NCBI GenBank assembly: GCA_035627375.1
Contig: DASPLX010000017.1
Location: forward strand, 68,808 to 132,807
Source of the DNA: DASPLX01 sp035627375
Lineage (GTDB): Bacteria > Pseudomonadota > Gammaproteobacteria > Burkholderiales > Burkholderiaceae_D
DNA: 64,000 nucleotides
Direction: 5' to 3'
The notes beneath the pieces were generated by a model, which searched no databases, was not told the DNA's origin, and saw nothing but the letters and a program-made list of their open reading frames with translations. Positions 24,201-34,552 of this stretch are shown here, in pieces. Position numbers and translations under genes: made by a program. The stretch's first letter is position 1, and each line of letters begins with the position of its first letter.

Positions 24201-24426
24201 CATCCCGACCTTCTACGACGGCATCGAGATCGCCCGCGACCGCATGTTCGCGAAGTTCAACCGGCGCGAAGCGCGCTGGACCGCGTTTCCGGCGTTCGTC
24301 GTGACCTTCGTCGAAGCGATCCTGACGCTGCTGATGCTGCGCTTTGCCTATCGCATGCTCATGAAGCTGATCGCGATGGCGCGCGGCCGCGGTATGCGGA
24401 CGGCAGGCGCCGCCGTCCGGCAGTAA
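21208..24426 (+). CDS. RND multidrug-type efflux permease (HAE1-like)
   Basis: A 1072-aa inner-membrane proton antiporter. Twelve TM helices with large periplasmic loops after TM1 and TM7 are visible. Landmarks: SIKRPMAMIVIIIS TM1, RNQNTTAPVG in the porter domain, GLSLAIGVLIDDAIVVRENI in TM4 with the Asp pair of the proton relay, and ISFTLDPMLSAYW ending TM6; TM10-12 (VMLSLPLSLIGVV, MGLVAKNAILLLD) match. It is longer at the C-terminus than AcrB-type proteins, with an extra hydrophobic stretch (FVEAILTLLMLRFAYRML). Substrates unknown. A strong terminator follows. Confidence 0.94.
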   Translation: MFLSDFSIKRPMAMIVIIISLMAIGLLALQKLRVNERPDVELPMLFVSIPYPGASPETVEREVVNRIEKSLQSISGVYQMNSRSNEGGAAFYIQFNFNKNMIEAAEEVRNAIGAVRYKLPLEMREPVIRRADPNAQPIMHLALSSSTLGHAEISRLAEDTLADRFRGIDGVATVDVNGALKRELSVLLRAEKLREYNVSVAEVVNALRNQNTTAPVGKLRGEFEEKNIRLVGRIETPAEFEQIVVKRRGDEVVRLGQLATTSDGFAELNGFSLRNGHPNVGLSITRSREASTVSVANKVRALVKEINKTLPKGTAIEITQDGGESAENSLRNVTDALIFGAGLTIFVVYVFLNSWRSTLITALSLPTSVIAAFIAVWLCGFTLNFMTLLGLSLAIGVLIDDAIVVRENIVRHMERGSDRLTAARMGTAEIGLAVAATTFSIIAVFLPVAFMPGVSGEWFRPFALTVASSVLVSLFISFTLDPMLSAYWGDPVGHHQAPKKGLSLWLAKFNIWFDHQADRYGNVIAWALHHRRWMAAIAVLSFVGAIGLQAKFGGSSFLPASDWGTIAIDIRTPASSSPEYSRLKVEKAAELARTLPETKATNSYVNPTGGRVYIDIGKSNKRKRSAQEVAADLRKLMTQLIGAEYVVLDDLNNGAQKPVQIRFTGPDSRKLMEITNDYMAKLRNVPGAVDVGLSEQDPKDELKIELNRGLANALGISANDAAQALRVAFAGVEVGDWVDPTGESRDVAVRLHPDDRVGAENIERLPIAVSGSNMVVPLDQIATVTMGKGPSQIQHTDGKRMIAVSANAQGRSPGEVTADAMKLAKAMDFPPGYGIELGGAARDQQEVFAAMTTALVMGIALMYLVLVMQFGSFTAPLPVMLSLPLSLIGVVVALLLTKGTLNLMSFIGVIMLMGLVAKNAILLLDAARKEQEQGADREEALMHAGRKRLRPILMTTFALIAGMLPVAIGVGEGGEFYRPMAVAIIGGTITSTLLTLLVIPTFYDGIEIARDRMFAKFNRREARWTAFPAFVVTFVEAILTLLMLRFAYRMLMKLIAMARGRGMRTAGAAVRQ

Positions 24427-24446
24427 CGGCGGCCCGTCCGGTCGGC

Positions 24447-24478
24447 AAAGGAGAGCCTTGCGCTCTCCTTTGTTTTTT
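24447..24478 (+). terminator. intrinsic terminator of the RND operon
   Basis: AAAGGAGAGC (24447-24456) pairs with GCTCTCCTTT (24462-24471) around a 5-base loop; a T-run (24473-24478) follows. It ends 52 bases past the permease stop and stands just before the 3' end of the convergent regulator gene. Confidence 0.92.
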
Positions 24479-24483
24479 GGACT

Positions 24484-25065
24484 TCACGCGGACGGCGGCC
24501 GATAGCCGGGCGGATAGTGGATCAGGTTGTGAAACACCGCCGGCGCTTCGCCGGGATTGCGATAGCCGTGCGGCCGATCGGCGGCGAAGCGGATCGCGCT
24601 GCCCTCGGCCAGCGTCCTCCACGCGTCGTCGATCAGCAACTCCATCGTGCCGCGAATGACGGTCACATGCTCGGTGACGCCCGGCGCATGCGGTTCGGAA
24701 CGGCGCACATAGCCCGGCAACAAGGTCAGTTCCAGCCATTCGAAACCGTAGCGCGGCTCGTAGGGAAAGAGCGGTGCGATCAGCATCTGGTCGCTCGCCG
24801 GCCGCTGGCGCACGGCGTCGGCCGAGCGCACCAGCGTGTCGTTGCCCGCATCGCCGCCCGGCGCCAGGAAGTACGAAATCGACGTCCGAAAGCCACCGGC
24901 GATCTTCCACAGCGTGGCCAGGGTCGGGCTCGACTCGCCACGCTCGATCTGGCCCAGCATCGCCTTGCTGACGCCGGTCTCGCGGGCCGCCTCGTCGAGA
25001 CTCCAGCCACAGTGCCGGCGCAACGCCTTCAATGCCTGCGCGAGATATTGATTGGGTTCCTGCAT
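24484..25065 (-). CDS. XRE-family regulator with C-terminal cupin
   Basis: A 193-aa regulator. HTH at about residues 15-65 (GWSLDEAARETGVSKAMLGQIERGESSPTLATLWKIA) and cupin at about 110-190 (APGVTEHVTVIRGTMELLIDD, HGYRNPGEAPAVFHNLIHYP). Cupin-HTH proteins sense small ligands. The ATG at 25065 (MQEPNQYLAQ) starts the protein close to the HTH; longer frames are unsupported. It is divergent from the BenE-type carrier across two palindromes and probably represses both. Confidence 0.9.
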   Translation of the reverse strand: MQEPNQYLAQALKALRRHCGWSLDEAARETGVSKAMLGQIERGESSPTLATLWKIAGGFRTSISYFLAPGGDAGNDTLVRSADAVRQRPASDQMLIAPLFPYEPRYGFEWLELTLLPGYVRRSEPHAPGVTEHVTVIRGTMELLIDDAWRTLAEGSAIRFAADRPHGYRNPGEAPAVFHNLIHYPPGYRPPSA

Positions 25066-25112
25066 CGGTTTCGCCTGGATTCGGTTGGAAAGACGTGTGG
25101 TTGGAAAGATTT

Positions 25113-25128
25113 GTGCGCTATAACGCAC
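25113..25128. promoter_or_regulatory. palindromic operator O1 (XRE-cupin / benE-like region)
   Basis: GTGCGCTATAACGCAC, a 16-bp palindrome with one mismatched pair. Same core as the perfect palindrome at 25155. Most likely bound by the adjacent XRE-cupin regulator (inference from position). Confidence 0.72.
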
Positions 25129-25154
25129 AACATGCTAGGATAGCCGGGCCGATT

Positions 25155-25170
25155 GTGCGTTATAACGCAC
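25155..25170. promoter_or_regulatory. palindromic operator O2 (XRE-cupin / benE-like region)
   Basis: GTGCGTTATAACGCAC, a perfect 16-bp palindrome. Its centre is 42 bp (about four helical turns) from that of O1, on the same DNA face. It lies 36 bp upstream of the carrier start. Confidence 0.75.
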
Positions 25171-25206
25171 CTCCCGCAGCGCCCACGATACCCGATCGGA
25201 GCCCCC

Positions 25207-26397
25207 ATGAGCAATTGGTTCAGGATTTCCCATGTTTCCGCCGGCTTCATCGCCGTGCTGGTCGGCTACACGAGCTCGGCCGCCATCGTTTTCCAGGCTG
25301 CCGCCGCCGCGGGCGCCACGCCGGCCGAACTCGGCTCCTGGCTCTGGGCGCTGGGCATCGGCATGGGCGCCACCTGCATCGGGCTGTCCTGGCGCTATCG
25401 CACGCCGGTGCTGACCGCCTGGTCGACGCCGGGGGCGGCCTTGCTGGTCACCAGCCTGTCGGGACTGTCGATGCCGGAGGCGATCGGCGCCTTCCTGTTC
25501 AGTTCCCTACTGATCACGATTTGCGGCATCACCGGCTGGTTCGAGCGTCTCGTCCGCATCCTGCCGGCGACGCTGGCTTCGGCCATGCTGGCCGGCATCC
25601 TGGCGCGCTTCGGCTTGAACGTCTTCACCACGATGCCCGCGCACCTGCCGCTGATCGGCTTCATGCTGGCAAGCTTCATCCTCGGTCGCCGCTTCTGGCC
25701 GCGTTACGCGGTGCCGCTGACGCTGCTGGCCGGCATCGCGCTGGCGGCGGTGCGCAACGAATTGCGATTCGCGTCGTTCGAATGGTCGCTCGCCGAACCG
25801 GTGCTGATGGCGCCTCATTTTTCGTTGTCGACGCTGGTCGGCGTCGGCATTCCGTTGTTCATCGTGACGATGGCATCCCAGAACCTGCCAGGCCTCGCGG
25901 TGCTGCGCGCCAACGGCTACCAAGTGCCGGCGTCGCCGCTGATCGGCTGGACCGGCGCGACGGGCCTGTTGCTGGCGCCGTTCGGCGGCTTCGCCTTCAA
26001 CCTGGCGGCCATCACGGCCGCGATCTGCATGAGCAAGGATGCCGACGCCGATCCGGGCAAGCGCTACGCGGCTTCGATCTGGGCTGGCGTCTTTTATCTC
26101 TGCACCGGCATATTCGGCGCGACAGTGGTCGCCCTGTTCGCGGCATTTCCGGCGGCATTGGTGACGGCCATCGCCGGCCTAGCCCTGCTGGGCACGATCG
26201 GCAACAGCCTGGCCGGCGCATTGCACGACGAAGGCGAACGCGACGCCGCTTTGCTGACCTTCCTGGTGACGGCTTCCGGCATGAGCCTGCTCGGAATCGG
26301 CAGCGCTTTCTGGGGATTGGCATTCGGCCTGGCCGTGCATTTCGTCAAGCGGACGGCCGCGACGGACGGCGCGCCGGATTCACGGCCGACGCGCTGA
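25207..26397 (+). CDS. benE: BenE-family benzoate/aromatic acid:H+ symporter
   Basis: A 396-aa inner-membrane carrier. Hydrophobic helices cover nearly the whole length, and the conserved segments SAGFIAVLVGYTSSAAIVFQA, TPGAALLVTS and FGGFAFNLAAITAAICM are typical of BenE. Experimental BenE proteins import benzoate with protons. No benzoate-degradation genes adjoin, so the actual substrate is open. Starts ATG 25207. It is divergent from the XRE-cupin gene and carries its operators upstream. Confidence 0.9.
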   Translation: MSNWFRISHVSAGFIAVLVGYTSSAAIVFQAAAAAGATPAELGSWLWALGIGMGATCIGLSWRYRTPVLTAWSTPGAALLVTSLSGLSMPEAIGAFLFSSLLITICGITGWFERLVRILPATLASAMLAGILARFGLNVFTTMPAHLPLIGFMLASFILGRRFWPRYAVPLTLLAGIALAAVRNELRFASFEWSLAEPVLMAPHFSLSTLVGVGIPLFIVTMASQNLPGLAVLRANGYQVPASPLIGWTGATGLLLAPFGGFAFNLAAITAAICMSKDADADPGKRYAASIWAGVFYLCTGIFGATVVALFAAFPAALVTAIAGLALLGTIGNSLAGALHDEGERDAALLTFLVTASGMSLLGIGSAFWGLAFGLAVHFVKRTAATDGAPDSRPTR

Positions 26398-26414
26398 AAC
26401 GCACGGCCGCAGGT

Positions 26415-26443
26415 TTGACAGCGCCGTTTTCGGCGACGATACT
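26415..26443 (+). promoter_or_regulatory. sigma-70 type promoter for the TPR lipoprotein gene
   Basis: TTGACA (26415-26420, perfect), a 17-bp spacer, and GATACT (26438-26443, 4 of 6). It lies 55 bp before the gene start, which has GAAGGAG. Confidence 0.55.
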
Positions 26444-26498
26444 TTCTGAAGAGGCGCACCGGTCTCGACGACTACTATAACGACGAAGGAGATGCAGA

Positions 26499-27647
26499 AT
26501 GAAACGCTGGATTATTCCGCTCTTGTCCGCGATGCTCGCGGCATGCGCGACGCCCCCCCAGTCGAGGCAGGTGACGCATCTCTTCAACGATCATTTGTTC
26601 GCGCCGCCGTCGGAACGCATCAGCGCCGAAGACATATTCGCGATCACGCCGGAGATGCAGCAATACGTGCACAAGATCGCCTACCAGGAACGCGGCCAGC
26701 GCCCGCAGCGCGCGTTGTTCGACGCGCTTTATCATCAGTCGAAGCTTCAGCTCGAGTACGACTCCACGGTGACGCGCAACGCCGCGCAAACTTTCGACAC
26801 CCGCAGCGGCAACTGTCTGTCGCTGGCGATCATGACCGCCGCCTTGGCCAGGGAAATCGGCTTGACGGTCCAATATCACCGCGTCCATATCGACGAAGTG
26901 TGGAGCCGCAGCGGCAGCCTCTACTTTTCCAGCGGCCACATCAATTTGCGGCTGGAGAAGAAACGGCTCGAATGGCAGACCGGCTTCGACACCAGTCAAT
27001 CCTTGACCATCGATTTCCTGCCTCCGGCCCAGACCGCCGGCTTGCGCACCACGATCATCAATGAACAAACCGTGGTGGCGATGTTCATGAACAACCGGGC
27101 CGCCGAAGCTCTGGCGCGCGGCAACGTGAACGATGCGTATTGGTGGGCCCGCGAAGCGGTGCGCCAGGATCCTCGATTCTTCAGCGCCTACAACACGCTC
27201 GGCGTCGTGTACCAGCGCCGCGGCCACCCGCAGGAAGCGCGGCAAGTGCTGAGCCAGGCGCTCGAGCTCGAACCCAAGAACACCATCGTCATGTTCAACC
27301 TGGCGCAGACCCTGCGCGATCTCGGATTGACTGCGGAAGCGAGCCGGATGACGGCCAGGCTGGAGGAGCTGCAGCCGCATCCGCCGTATCACTTCTTCAA
27401 GCTCGGCAAAGACGCCATGCAGCAGGGCGATTTCCGATCCGCCAGGGATTTATTCGCCAAGGAAGTCGAACGCGACCCGTCCAATCACGAATTCCAGTTC
27501 TGGCTGGCGTCAGCCTACTTCCGGCTTGGCGACACGGAACGGGCGGACAGGCACATGAAGCTCGCCCTGGAAAACAGCACCACGCGGGGCGACCGCGAGC
27601 TGTATGCCGCCAAGCTGCATCGGCTCAAGGCCTACCTGATCAATTGA
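26499..27647 (+). CDS. lipoprotein with transglutaminase-like domain and TPR repeats
   Basis: A 382-aa envelope lipoprotein. Lipobox LAAC with Cys16. A papain-like fold segment contains C106 (SGNCLSLA), H147 (SSGHINL) and D172 (TIDFLPP), compatible with a Cys-His-Asp triad. TPR repeats follow from about residue 195 (AYWWAREAVRQDPRFFSAYNTLGVVYQRRG). This suggests a periplasmic scaffold or peptidase-like enzyme; no substrate is known. GAAGGAG precedes the ATG. Confidence 0.82.
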   Translation: MKRWIIPLLSAMLAACATPPQSRQVTHLFNDHLFAPPSERISAEDIFAITPEMQQYVHKIAYQERGQRPQRALFDALYHQSKLQLEYDSTVTRNAAQTFDTRSGNCLSLAIMTAALAREIGLTVQYHRVHIDEVWSRSGSLYFSSGHINLRLEKKRLEWQTGFDTSQSLTIDFLPPAQTAGLRTTIINEQTVVAMFMNNRAAEALARGNVNDAYWWAREAVRQDPRFFSAYNTLGVVYQRRGHPQEARQVLSQALELEPKNTIVMFNLAQTLRDLGLTAEASRMTARLEELQPHPPYHFFKLGKDAMQQGDFRSARDLFAKEVERDPSNHEFQFWLASAYFRLGDTERADRHMKLALENSTTRGDRELYAAKLHRLKAYLIN

Positions 27648-27912
27648 CGCGGCCGGCGGCGAGAGCGGCGCATCGTGCCGCCATGCGCCGCCCGGCCGGC
27701 CGCGGCATCCCGGCCGGGCCCTGGCCCTGTGCAAACCAATCCCTGAAAAATGCAGTCTGTCGCATTCGGCGCGCGGCTGGAATTGTCCTTTGCTACAGTG
27801 CATTCATGACATTCCGGCCGGTAACGATCCATCCTTCATAGGCAAGTCGGCAACCGGCCACGGCCTGCGGCAGCGCGCCGCGGAACATCCGAATCATCTG
27901 GAGAACGACATC

Positions 27913-28701
27913 ATGAAAAAAATCCTGGGCCTCGCCCTCGCCGCTTCCGCATTGTCCGCCGGCTTCGTCGCCGCCGCCCACGCCGACGAGGCGGTCAGTG
28001 AAACCCGCGCCGTCGACGGCCGCGTCACCCGCGTGCACCTCGATGGCGTCATCAGCTTGAAGGTCAAGCAGGGCGCGACGCCGTCCTTGGTGATCTTCGC
28101 CGACAAGGAACAGTTGCCCAGGATCACGTCGACCCAGAATGCCGACACCCTGGTCATCAATTCGCAGACCGACTCCCGATTGCGCTCCAAGCTGTTCGGC
28201 ACCCGCACCGATGCCAGCTCGATCCGGGCCGAATTGACGCTGCCCAATCTGCGCGAACTGAACGCACGCGGCGTCGGGGGCAGCCACGTCAGCGGATTTT
28301 CCGGCGACGACCTCGAAGTCGCGCTCGAAGGCAGCGGCTCGATCTACGTCACCAGCCAATTCAAGCGCGTCAGCGCGCGCCTGGCCGGCGTCGGCAGCAT
28401 CAACCTGTCGACCGGCGACACCGAACGGATCGAACTGAGCCTGCCGGGCGCCGGCAATATCACCGCCAGCGGCAAGGCCAAGGAACTGGCCGCCGACGTC
28501 GGCGGCGTCGGCAACCTCGATGCCCGCCAGCTGACCGTCGACACGCTGCGGCTCGGGCTGCATGGCGTCGGCGGTGCGACGGTCACGGTCAAGCAGGCGG
28601 CCAACATCGACTTGAACGGCATCGGTTCGGCCACGATCTACGGACAACCCGTGACCCGCAACGTGACGATGAACGGCCTCGGCAAGGCCATCTGGAAATA
28701 A
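27913..28701 (+). CDS. GIN-domain (DUF2807) exported beta-helix protein
   Basis: A 262-aa secreted protein. Signal peptide to about residue 25 (AAHADEA). The rest is repeats of short beta strands with Gly turns (LNARGVGGSHVSGFSG, VALEGSGSIYV, ARLAGVGSINLS, LSLPGAGNITASG, ADVGGVGNLDAR) typical of the GIN/DUF2807 fold. Function in the family is not established; many members lie beside anti-sigma or adhesion genes. Upstream 265 bp shows only weak promoter matches. Confidence 0.87.
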   Translation: MKKILGLALAASALSAGFVAAAHADEAVSETRAVDGRVTRVHLDGVISLKVKQGATPSLVIFADKEQLPRITSTQNADTLVINSQTDSRLRSKLFGTRTDASSIRAELTLPNLRELNARGVGGSHVSGFSGDDLEVALEGSGSIYVTSQFKRVSARLAGVGSINLSTGDTERIELSLPGAGNITASGKAKELAADVGGVGNLDARQLTVDTLRLGLHGVGGATVTVKQAANIDLNGIGSATIYGQPVTRNVTMNGLGKAIWK

Positions 28702-28774
28702 CGAAGGAACACCCGACGACCAGCGACTACCACGACGCGCCTGCCCACGAGAACTATTCGAACAAGACACGATA

Positions 28775-29395
28775 ATGAAGAGAATACTGCTTGCGCTAAA
28801 GCTCACCGCTTTGCTTTCCACCGCCTTCGGCACGAACGCCTGGGCGAATTACAACGACGGCCTGGCGGCTTATCAAGCCAGGAATTATCCGCGGGCGGTG
28901 AAGGAATTCACGCCGCTCGCCAATCAGGGAAACCGCGAAGCCCAGCACCTGCTGGGCTTGATGCATTACACCGGCCAGGGCATTCCGCAAAATTACAAGC
29001 AGGCATTGACCTGGTTCCAGAAAGCGGCGTCCCAAGGGCAGGCCGACGCCCAATACATCCTGGGCGCGATGTATTACACCGGCAAGGGAACCGCCAAGGA
29101 TGAGCCGCGCGCCGTCGTCTGGTTCCGCAAGGCCGCCGAACAAGGCCATGCCGATGCGCAATACCTGCTCGGATTGACGTATCTCTACCGCGCCGGAGGC
29201 ATGCCGAAGGATGTGGTTCTCGCCTACATGTTGTGGAATCTGTCGGCCGCCAGCGGCAATGCCAACGCGGCCGAACAGCGGACCCAGGTCGCCAAGCGCA
29301 TGACCCCGGAACAGATCGAGGAAGGGCAGGCATTGTCGTCGAGCTGGAAAGTCGGCACTCCCTTGCCGACCGGATCGAAGACCGGAAGAGGATGA
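28775..29395 (+). CDS. Sel1-repeat protein, exported
   Basis: A 206-aa protein. N-terminal signal peptide (cleavage near AWAN at about 26), then about three Sel1/TPR-like repeats with the core AQHLLGLMHYTGQGIPQNY / AQYILGAMYYTGKGTAKDE / AQYLLGLTYLYRAGG. A final helical segment (NANAAEQRTQVAKRMT) ends in a polar tail. Likely a periplasmic scaffold. It lies 73 bp downstream of the GIN-domain gene on the same strand. Confidence 0.9.
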   Translation: MKRILLALKLTALLSTAFGTNAWANYNDGLAAYQARNYPRAVKEFTPLANQGNREAQHLLGLMHYTGQGIPQNYKQALTWFQKAASQGQADAQYILGAMYYTGKGTAKDEPRAVVWFRKAAEQGHADAQYLLGLTYLYRAGGMPKDVVLAYMLWNLSAASGNANAAEQRTQVAKRMTPEQIEEGQALSSSWKVGTPLPTGSKTGRG

Positions 29396-29513
29396 CGGCG
29401 GCAAATATTTCCGAGTTGCCAATTCGGCATCCCACCCGCCGGATTCCCATCAAAAGTCTCCGCCATCCCGCGCGGCGGCGGGTGTCCGGCCGCGCAACAG
29501 CGTACAATAGCGC

Positions 29514-29732
29514 ATGGAGATCACGCTGACCGACCTCGAAGAGGCGATCAATTACTGGCGTACCGTACGGCCCGCGCTCGGTGAAGAGCGGGCACTCTCG
29601 CGCGAAGTCAATGCACTCGCGACCGTATACGCCCTGATGATTTACAACCATGCCAAGATCGTGCCGTTCGACACGCTCGACGACACGGCCAAGCAATTGT
29701 TGACTGCATGGCGCACACAACGCGCCGCCTAG
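29514..29732 (+). CDS. DUF3717 small protein
   Basis: A 72-aa protein (MEITLTDLEEAINYWR ... LATVYALMIYNHAKIVPFDTLDDTAKQLL) matching DUF3717, a small family common in Burkholderiales with unknown function. Two to three helices, no signal or TM. Its stop codon is within a 12-bp hairpin. Confidence 0.85.
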   Translation: MEITLTDLEEAINYWRTVRPALGEERALSREVNALATVYALMIYNHAKIVPFDTLDDTAKQLLTAWRTQRAA

Positions 29733-29761
29733 AGGCTGTTTGAGTTCATAACAGCCTCTAG
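29729..29761 (+). terminator. 12-bp hairpin over the DUF3717 stop codon
   Basis: CTAGAGGCTGTT (29729-29740) pairs perfectly with AACAGCCTCTAG (29750-29761) around a 9-base loop. The stop TAG is inside the first arm. There is no U-run; the hairpin would be equally stable on either strand. Confidence 0.6.
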
Positions 29762-29881
29762 ACTCTAAATCGATGCGCCGGGAAGGCGCGCCGTGACGTA
29801 AATTCGCCGAAGCGCCGCCGCGCTTTCCATTCTTTTTCGCATGCGCCGCCGCAACGGCATCCGGTACAATCCAGCCCCATC

Positions 29882-32092
<2,211 letters not shown>

Positions 32093-32176
32093 CACATCGC
32101 GACACGGCCGTTTCTCCTATTGACGGACGGACCTCGGTGCGCCACAGTGGCAGGCATTCACTCGGGAGTGCCCGCC

Positions 32177-32950
32177 ATGCCTCTTTTCCGTTCGCTTGCC
32201 GGAAGCCTGCTGCTGACCGCGCCGCTCGTCGCGGCCCAAACGATGGAAGTGCCGCGGCAGTTCAATTTCTGTTCGATCGATATCCCTTTTCCGCCGTACG
32301 CGAAGCTCGACGGCACCGGCTATCTTCAGCACCTGGTCGTGCAAGCCGCCAAGGCCGTGAACGTCAGGTTCGATCGCCACGTCGCGCCACGTCGCCGCTG
32401 CTTCGAGGAAGTCAGGACCGGCGTGGCGGACGGCATGATCGCGGCGCACGGGCCGGATCGCGCCGACGCCGGGGCGTTTCCGATGCGCGGCGGCGCGCTC
32501 GATGAAAGCAGGCAGGTCGGCACGGTGCGCTTCCTCGTCTATCGCCGCGTCGGCACGTCGATAGACTGGGACGGACAACGCTTCCTCAATCTGCGCGACG
32601 GCGCGGTCGGCGTCGAATCGGCCTTCGCCGGCATCATCGACAAGCTCAAACAACTGGGCGCCCCCTACGACGAAGGCGCCAAGACGCTGGAACAGAACCT
32701 GGTCAAGCTCGTCGCCGGCCGCGTCGAGGCGGTGGTGGCGATGGACCTGGAAGCCAACAAGCTGGTGATGGACCGTTTTGCCGGCAAGATCGAAGCGCTG
32801 GCCAAACCGTTCGACATGGCGATCATGTACTTGATGGTGTCGAAGGCGTTCCAGGCGCGCTATCCGGAATTCACCGAAGCCTATTGGCACGCGATCAAGG
32901 ATTACCGCAACAGCGCCGAATACCGGCAATATCAGTTGAGCAATCCCTGA
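32177..32950 (+). CDS. periplasmic solute-binding protein, amino-acid type (family 3)
   Basis: A 257-aa exported protein. Signal peptide to about residue 20 (LLLTAPLVAAQT). FNFCSIDIPFPPYAKLDGTGYLQHLV and AVGVESAFAGIIDKLKQLG fit the SBP_bac_3 fold. It is orphan, without transporter genes, and shorter on ligand contacts than classical amino acid binders, so it may be a sensor or other periplasmic protein. Start 32177 gives the signal peptide; a longer frame is unsupported. Confidence 0.75.
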   Translation: MPLFRSLAGSLLLTAPLVAAQTMEVPRQFNFCSIDIPFPPYAKLDGTGYLQHLVVQAAKAVNVRFDRHVAPRRRCFEEVRTGVADGMIAAHGPDRADAGAFPMRGGALDESRQVGTVRFLVYRRVGTSIDWDGQRFLNLRDGAVGVESAFAGIIDKLKQLGAPYDEGAKTLEQNLVKLVAGRVEAVVAMDLEANKLVMDRFAGKIEALAKPFDMAIMYLMVSKAFQARYPEFTEAYWHAIKDYRNSAEYRQYQLSNP

Positions 32951-32954
32951 GGTC

Positions 32955-34424
32955 TCAACTCTTCAACCGTCGCGCCGCGGAGAAGCCATTCCAGAGGAAG
33001 GCCAGCGCCAGCAGGTGAAAGGCGACGCCGATCCAATCCATCGCTATCAGGAAGATCGCGGAATCGAGCGCGAACACCGCCATGCCGGCGACGAAGGCCA
33101 CGATCGAAGGGCGGCGCGCGAACCAGCCGCAGGCTGCGAAGAATCCGGCGGCCGCGAACGCGATCCCGTACAGCGCCGCGATGAACAGGAAGGACGAGCC
33201 GGCGTCGGCGCGCAGCTCGCTGGCGGCCCCCGCTGCCAGTTCCGAGATACCGAGCCCGATCGCGAACGCCCAATTGCTGCCCATGGCGCCGGCCACGGCA
33301 TTCACCAGCGACAGGCCGGCAATCCAGTAGAACCAGTTGGCGCCGCTCTCGGCCCGTTGCCGCAGGGCCGCCGCTTCGGGATCATGGCGCGGCGCCGACA
33401 TCCCGCTTGCCGCGGCGCCGGCCCCTTCGTCGATCGATTCGCCCGCCCGCTCGTTTGCCATGCCGTCAGCGCCGGCGAACGGCTCCTCCGTGCCCGCATC
33501 TTCCTGCGGCGCGTCGATGATCAGCGCCTGCCCGGCCGCGGCCACCCGCTCGTCCAGGCTGTCGATAGAACGGCTGGGCAAGGCCGCCAGTTGCGCAGTC
33601 GGCGGCGCCCACTGGCTCTTGGGAGCTGCCTCGAAGGCATCGACCAGGTGCGCGATGGCGAAGCCGCTCATCTTTTCGAGGCGGCCGCGTGCTTCGTCCA
33701 TGCTTTCCCGAACCTGTTGAACATACCGCGTCATCGTCAGCCCCGGACTGGCGGATTTGCCGGTGCGCTCGCGTATCGTCGCTAGCAGGCGCGCATGCTT
33801 GTCCAGCAGCGGCAGCAGACCCATGCCGGGATACGAAGCGACGACGTCGTACTCCCCCCTGAGCAGGTAATTCGACGCCGCGACCGTGTGGTCGGTGGTG
33901 GTCACGCGAAAAGCGCCGTCGACCAGCGAGCCGATCGAAAAACGCACGCCGCCGGGGATGGGAGAAACGCCGGGGAAGTCGCCTTGCACCTGAATATGCT
34001 GCACCTCGACCAGCATGGTGGCGTCCTGATCGTTGAAGCAAGCGGCCACGCCGACCACATGCGGCGAGAGCGGATGAACCGTGAAATCGCCGACCCGCGT
34101 AAAACCGCGCGACTCGAGCTGGGCCGCGTAATCGTCGAGCGTCTGCCAGTCGATGGCATTGCCGTTGAGCCTGGTATCGCGCCGCAGGCGTACATAGGAC
34201 AACGCCTGCGGGATGGCTTGCAGTACGCCTTTCTTGATGTTGACGCTGGTGCGCCATCCGCTGAACAAGCCGATACCGGCGGCCAGCACGAGCAGCCAGC
34301 CGAAACCGGAGGCGCCGGATGCCTGCATCCCGGTGAGCATGCCCAGGCCCGCGCTCACGACGAGGCAGAGCAAGGCATTGATTCCGGTGTTGCGAACGAT
34401 CGCTTTACGTAATTTGAGTGCCAT
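32955..34424 (-). CDS. hypothetical membrane protein (489 aa)
   Basis: N-terminal pair of TM helices (GINALLCLVVSAGLGMLTGMQ and FGWLLVLAAGIGLFSGW), a large soluble middle (about residues 60-370) with an acidic, Ala-rich linker, then four C-terminal TM helices (about 385-475). No family recognised. Start is the Met at 34424 (MALKLRKAI); a Met 15 bases further upstream (34439) is equally possible. Stop overlaps nothing; it is convergent with the binding-protein gene with a 4-bp gap. Confidence 0.72.
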   Translation of the reverse strand: MALKLRKAIVRNTGINALLCLVVSAGLGMLTGMQASGASGFGWLLVLAAGIGLFSGWRTSVNIKKGVLQAIPQALSYVRLRRDTRLNGNAIDWQTLDDYAAQLESRGFTRVGDFTVHPLSPHVVGVAACFNDQDATMLVEVQHIQVQGDFPGVSPIPGGVRFSIGSLVDGAFRVTTTDHTVAASNYLLRGEYDVVASYPGMGLLPLLDKHARLLATIRERTGKSASPGLTMTRYVQQVRESMDEARGRLEKMSGFAIAHLVDAFEAAPKSQWAPPTAQLAALPSRSIDSLDERVAAAGQALIIDAPQEDAGTEEPFAGADGMANERAGESIDEGAGAAASGMSAPRHDPEAAALRQRAESGANWFYWIAGLSLVNAVAGAMGSNWAFAIGLGISELAAGAASELRADAGSSFLFIAALYGIAFAAAGFFAACGWFARRPSIVAFVAGMAVFALDSAIFLIAMDWIGVAFHLLALAFLWNGFSAARRLKS

Positions 34425-34552
34425 GGGGGACCTTTTCATCAACCCCGGCGCCTGCGTCGGGCCGGATTGACGGAGTTTAAACCCCTCCGCGCTGCCGGCA
34501 CAAGAATCGGGCCTGTCGAATGAGCAGCCCGGGAAGGTGAAAAGGACCGGCG

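Noticed and set aside
19836..24659. 1607-codon open frame on the plus strand across the RND operon
   Set aside because: It is an alternate frame of the adaptor and permease genes, with Arg/Ala/Gly-biased composition and no domains. The real frames give complete proteins with clear motifs.
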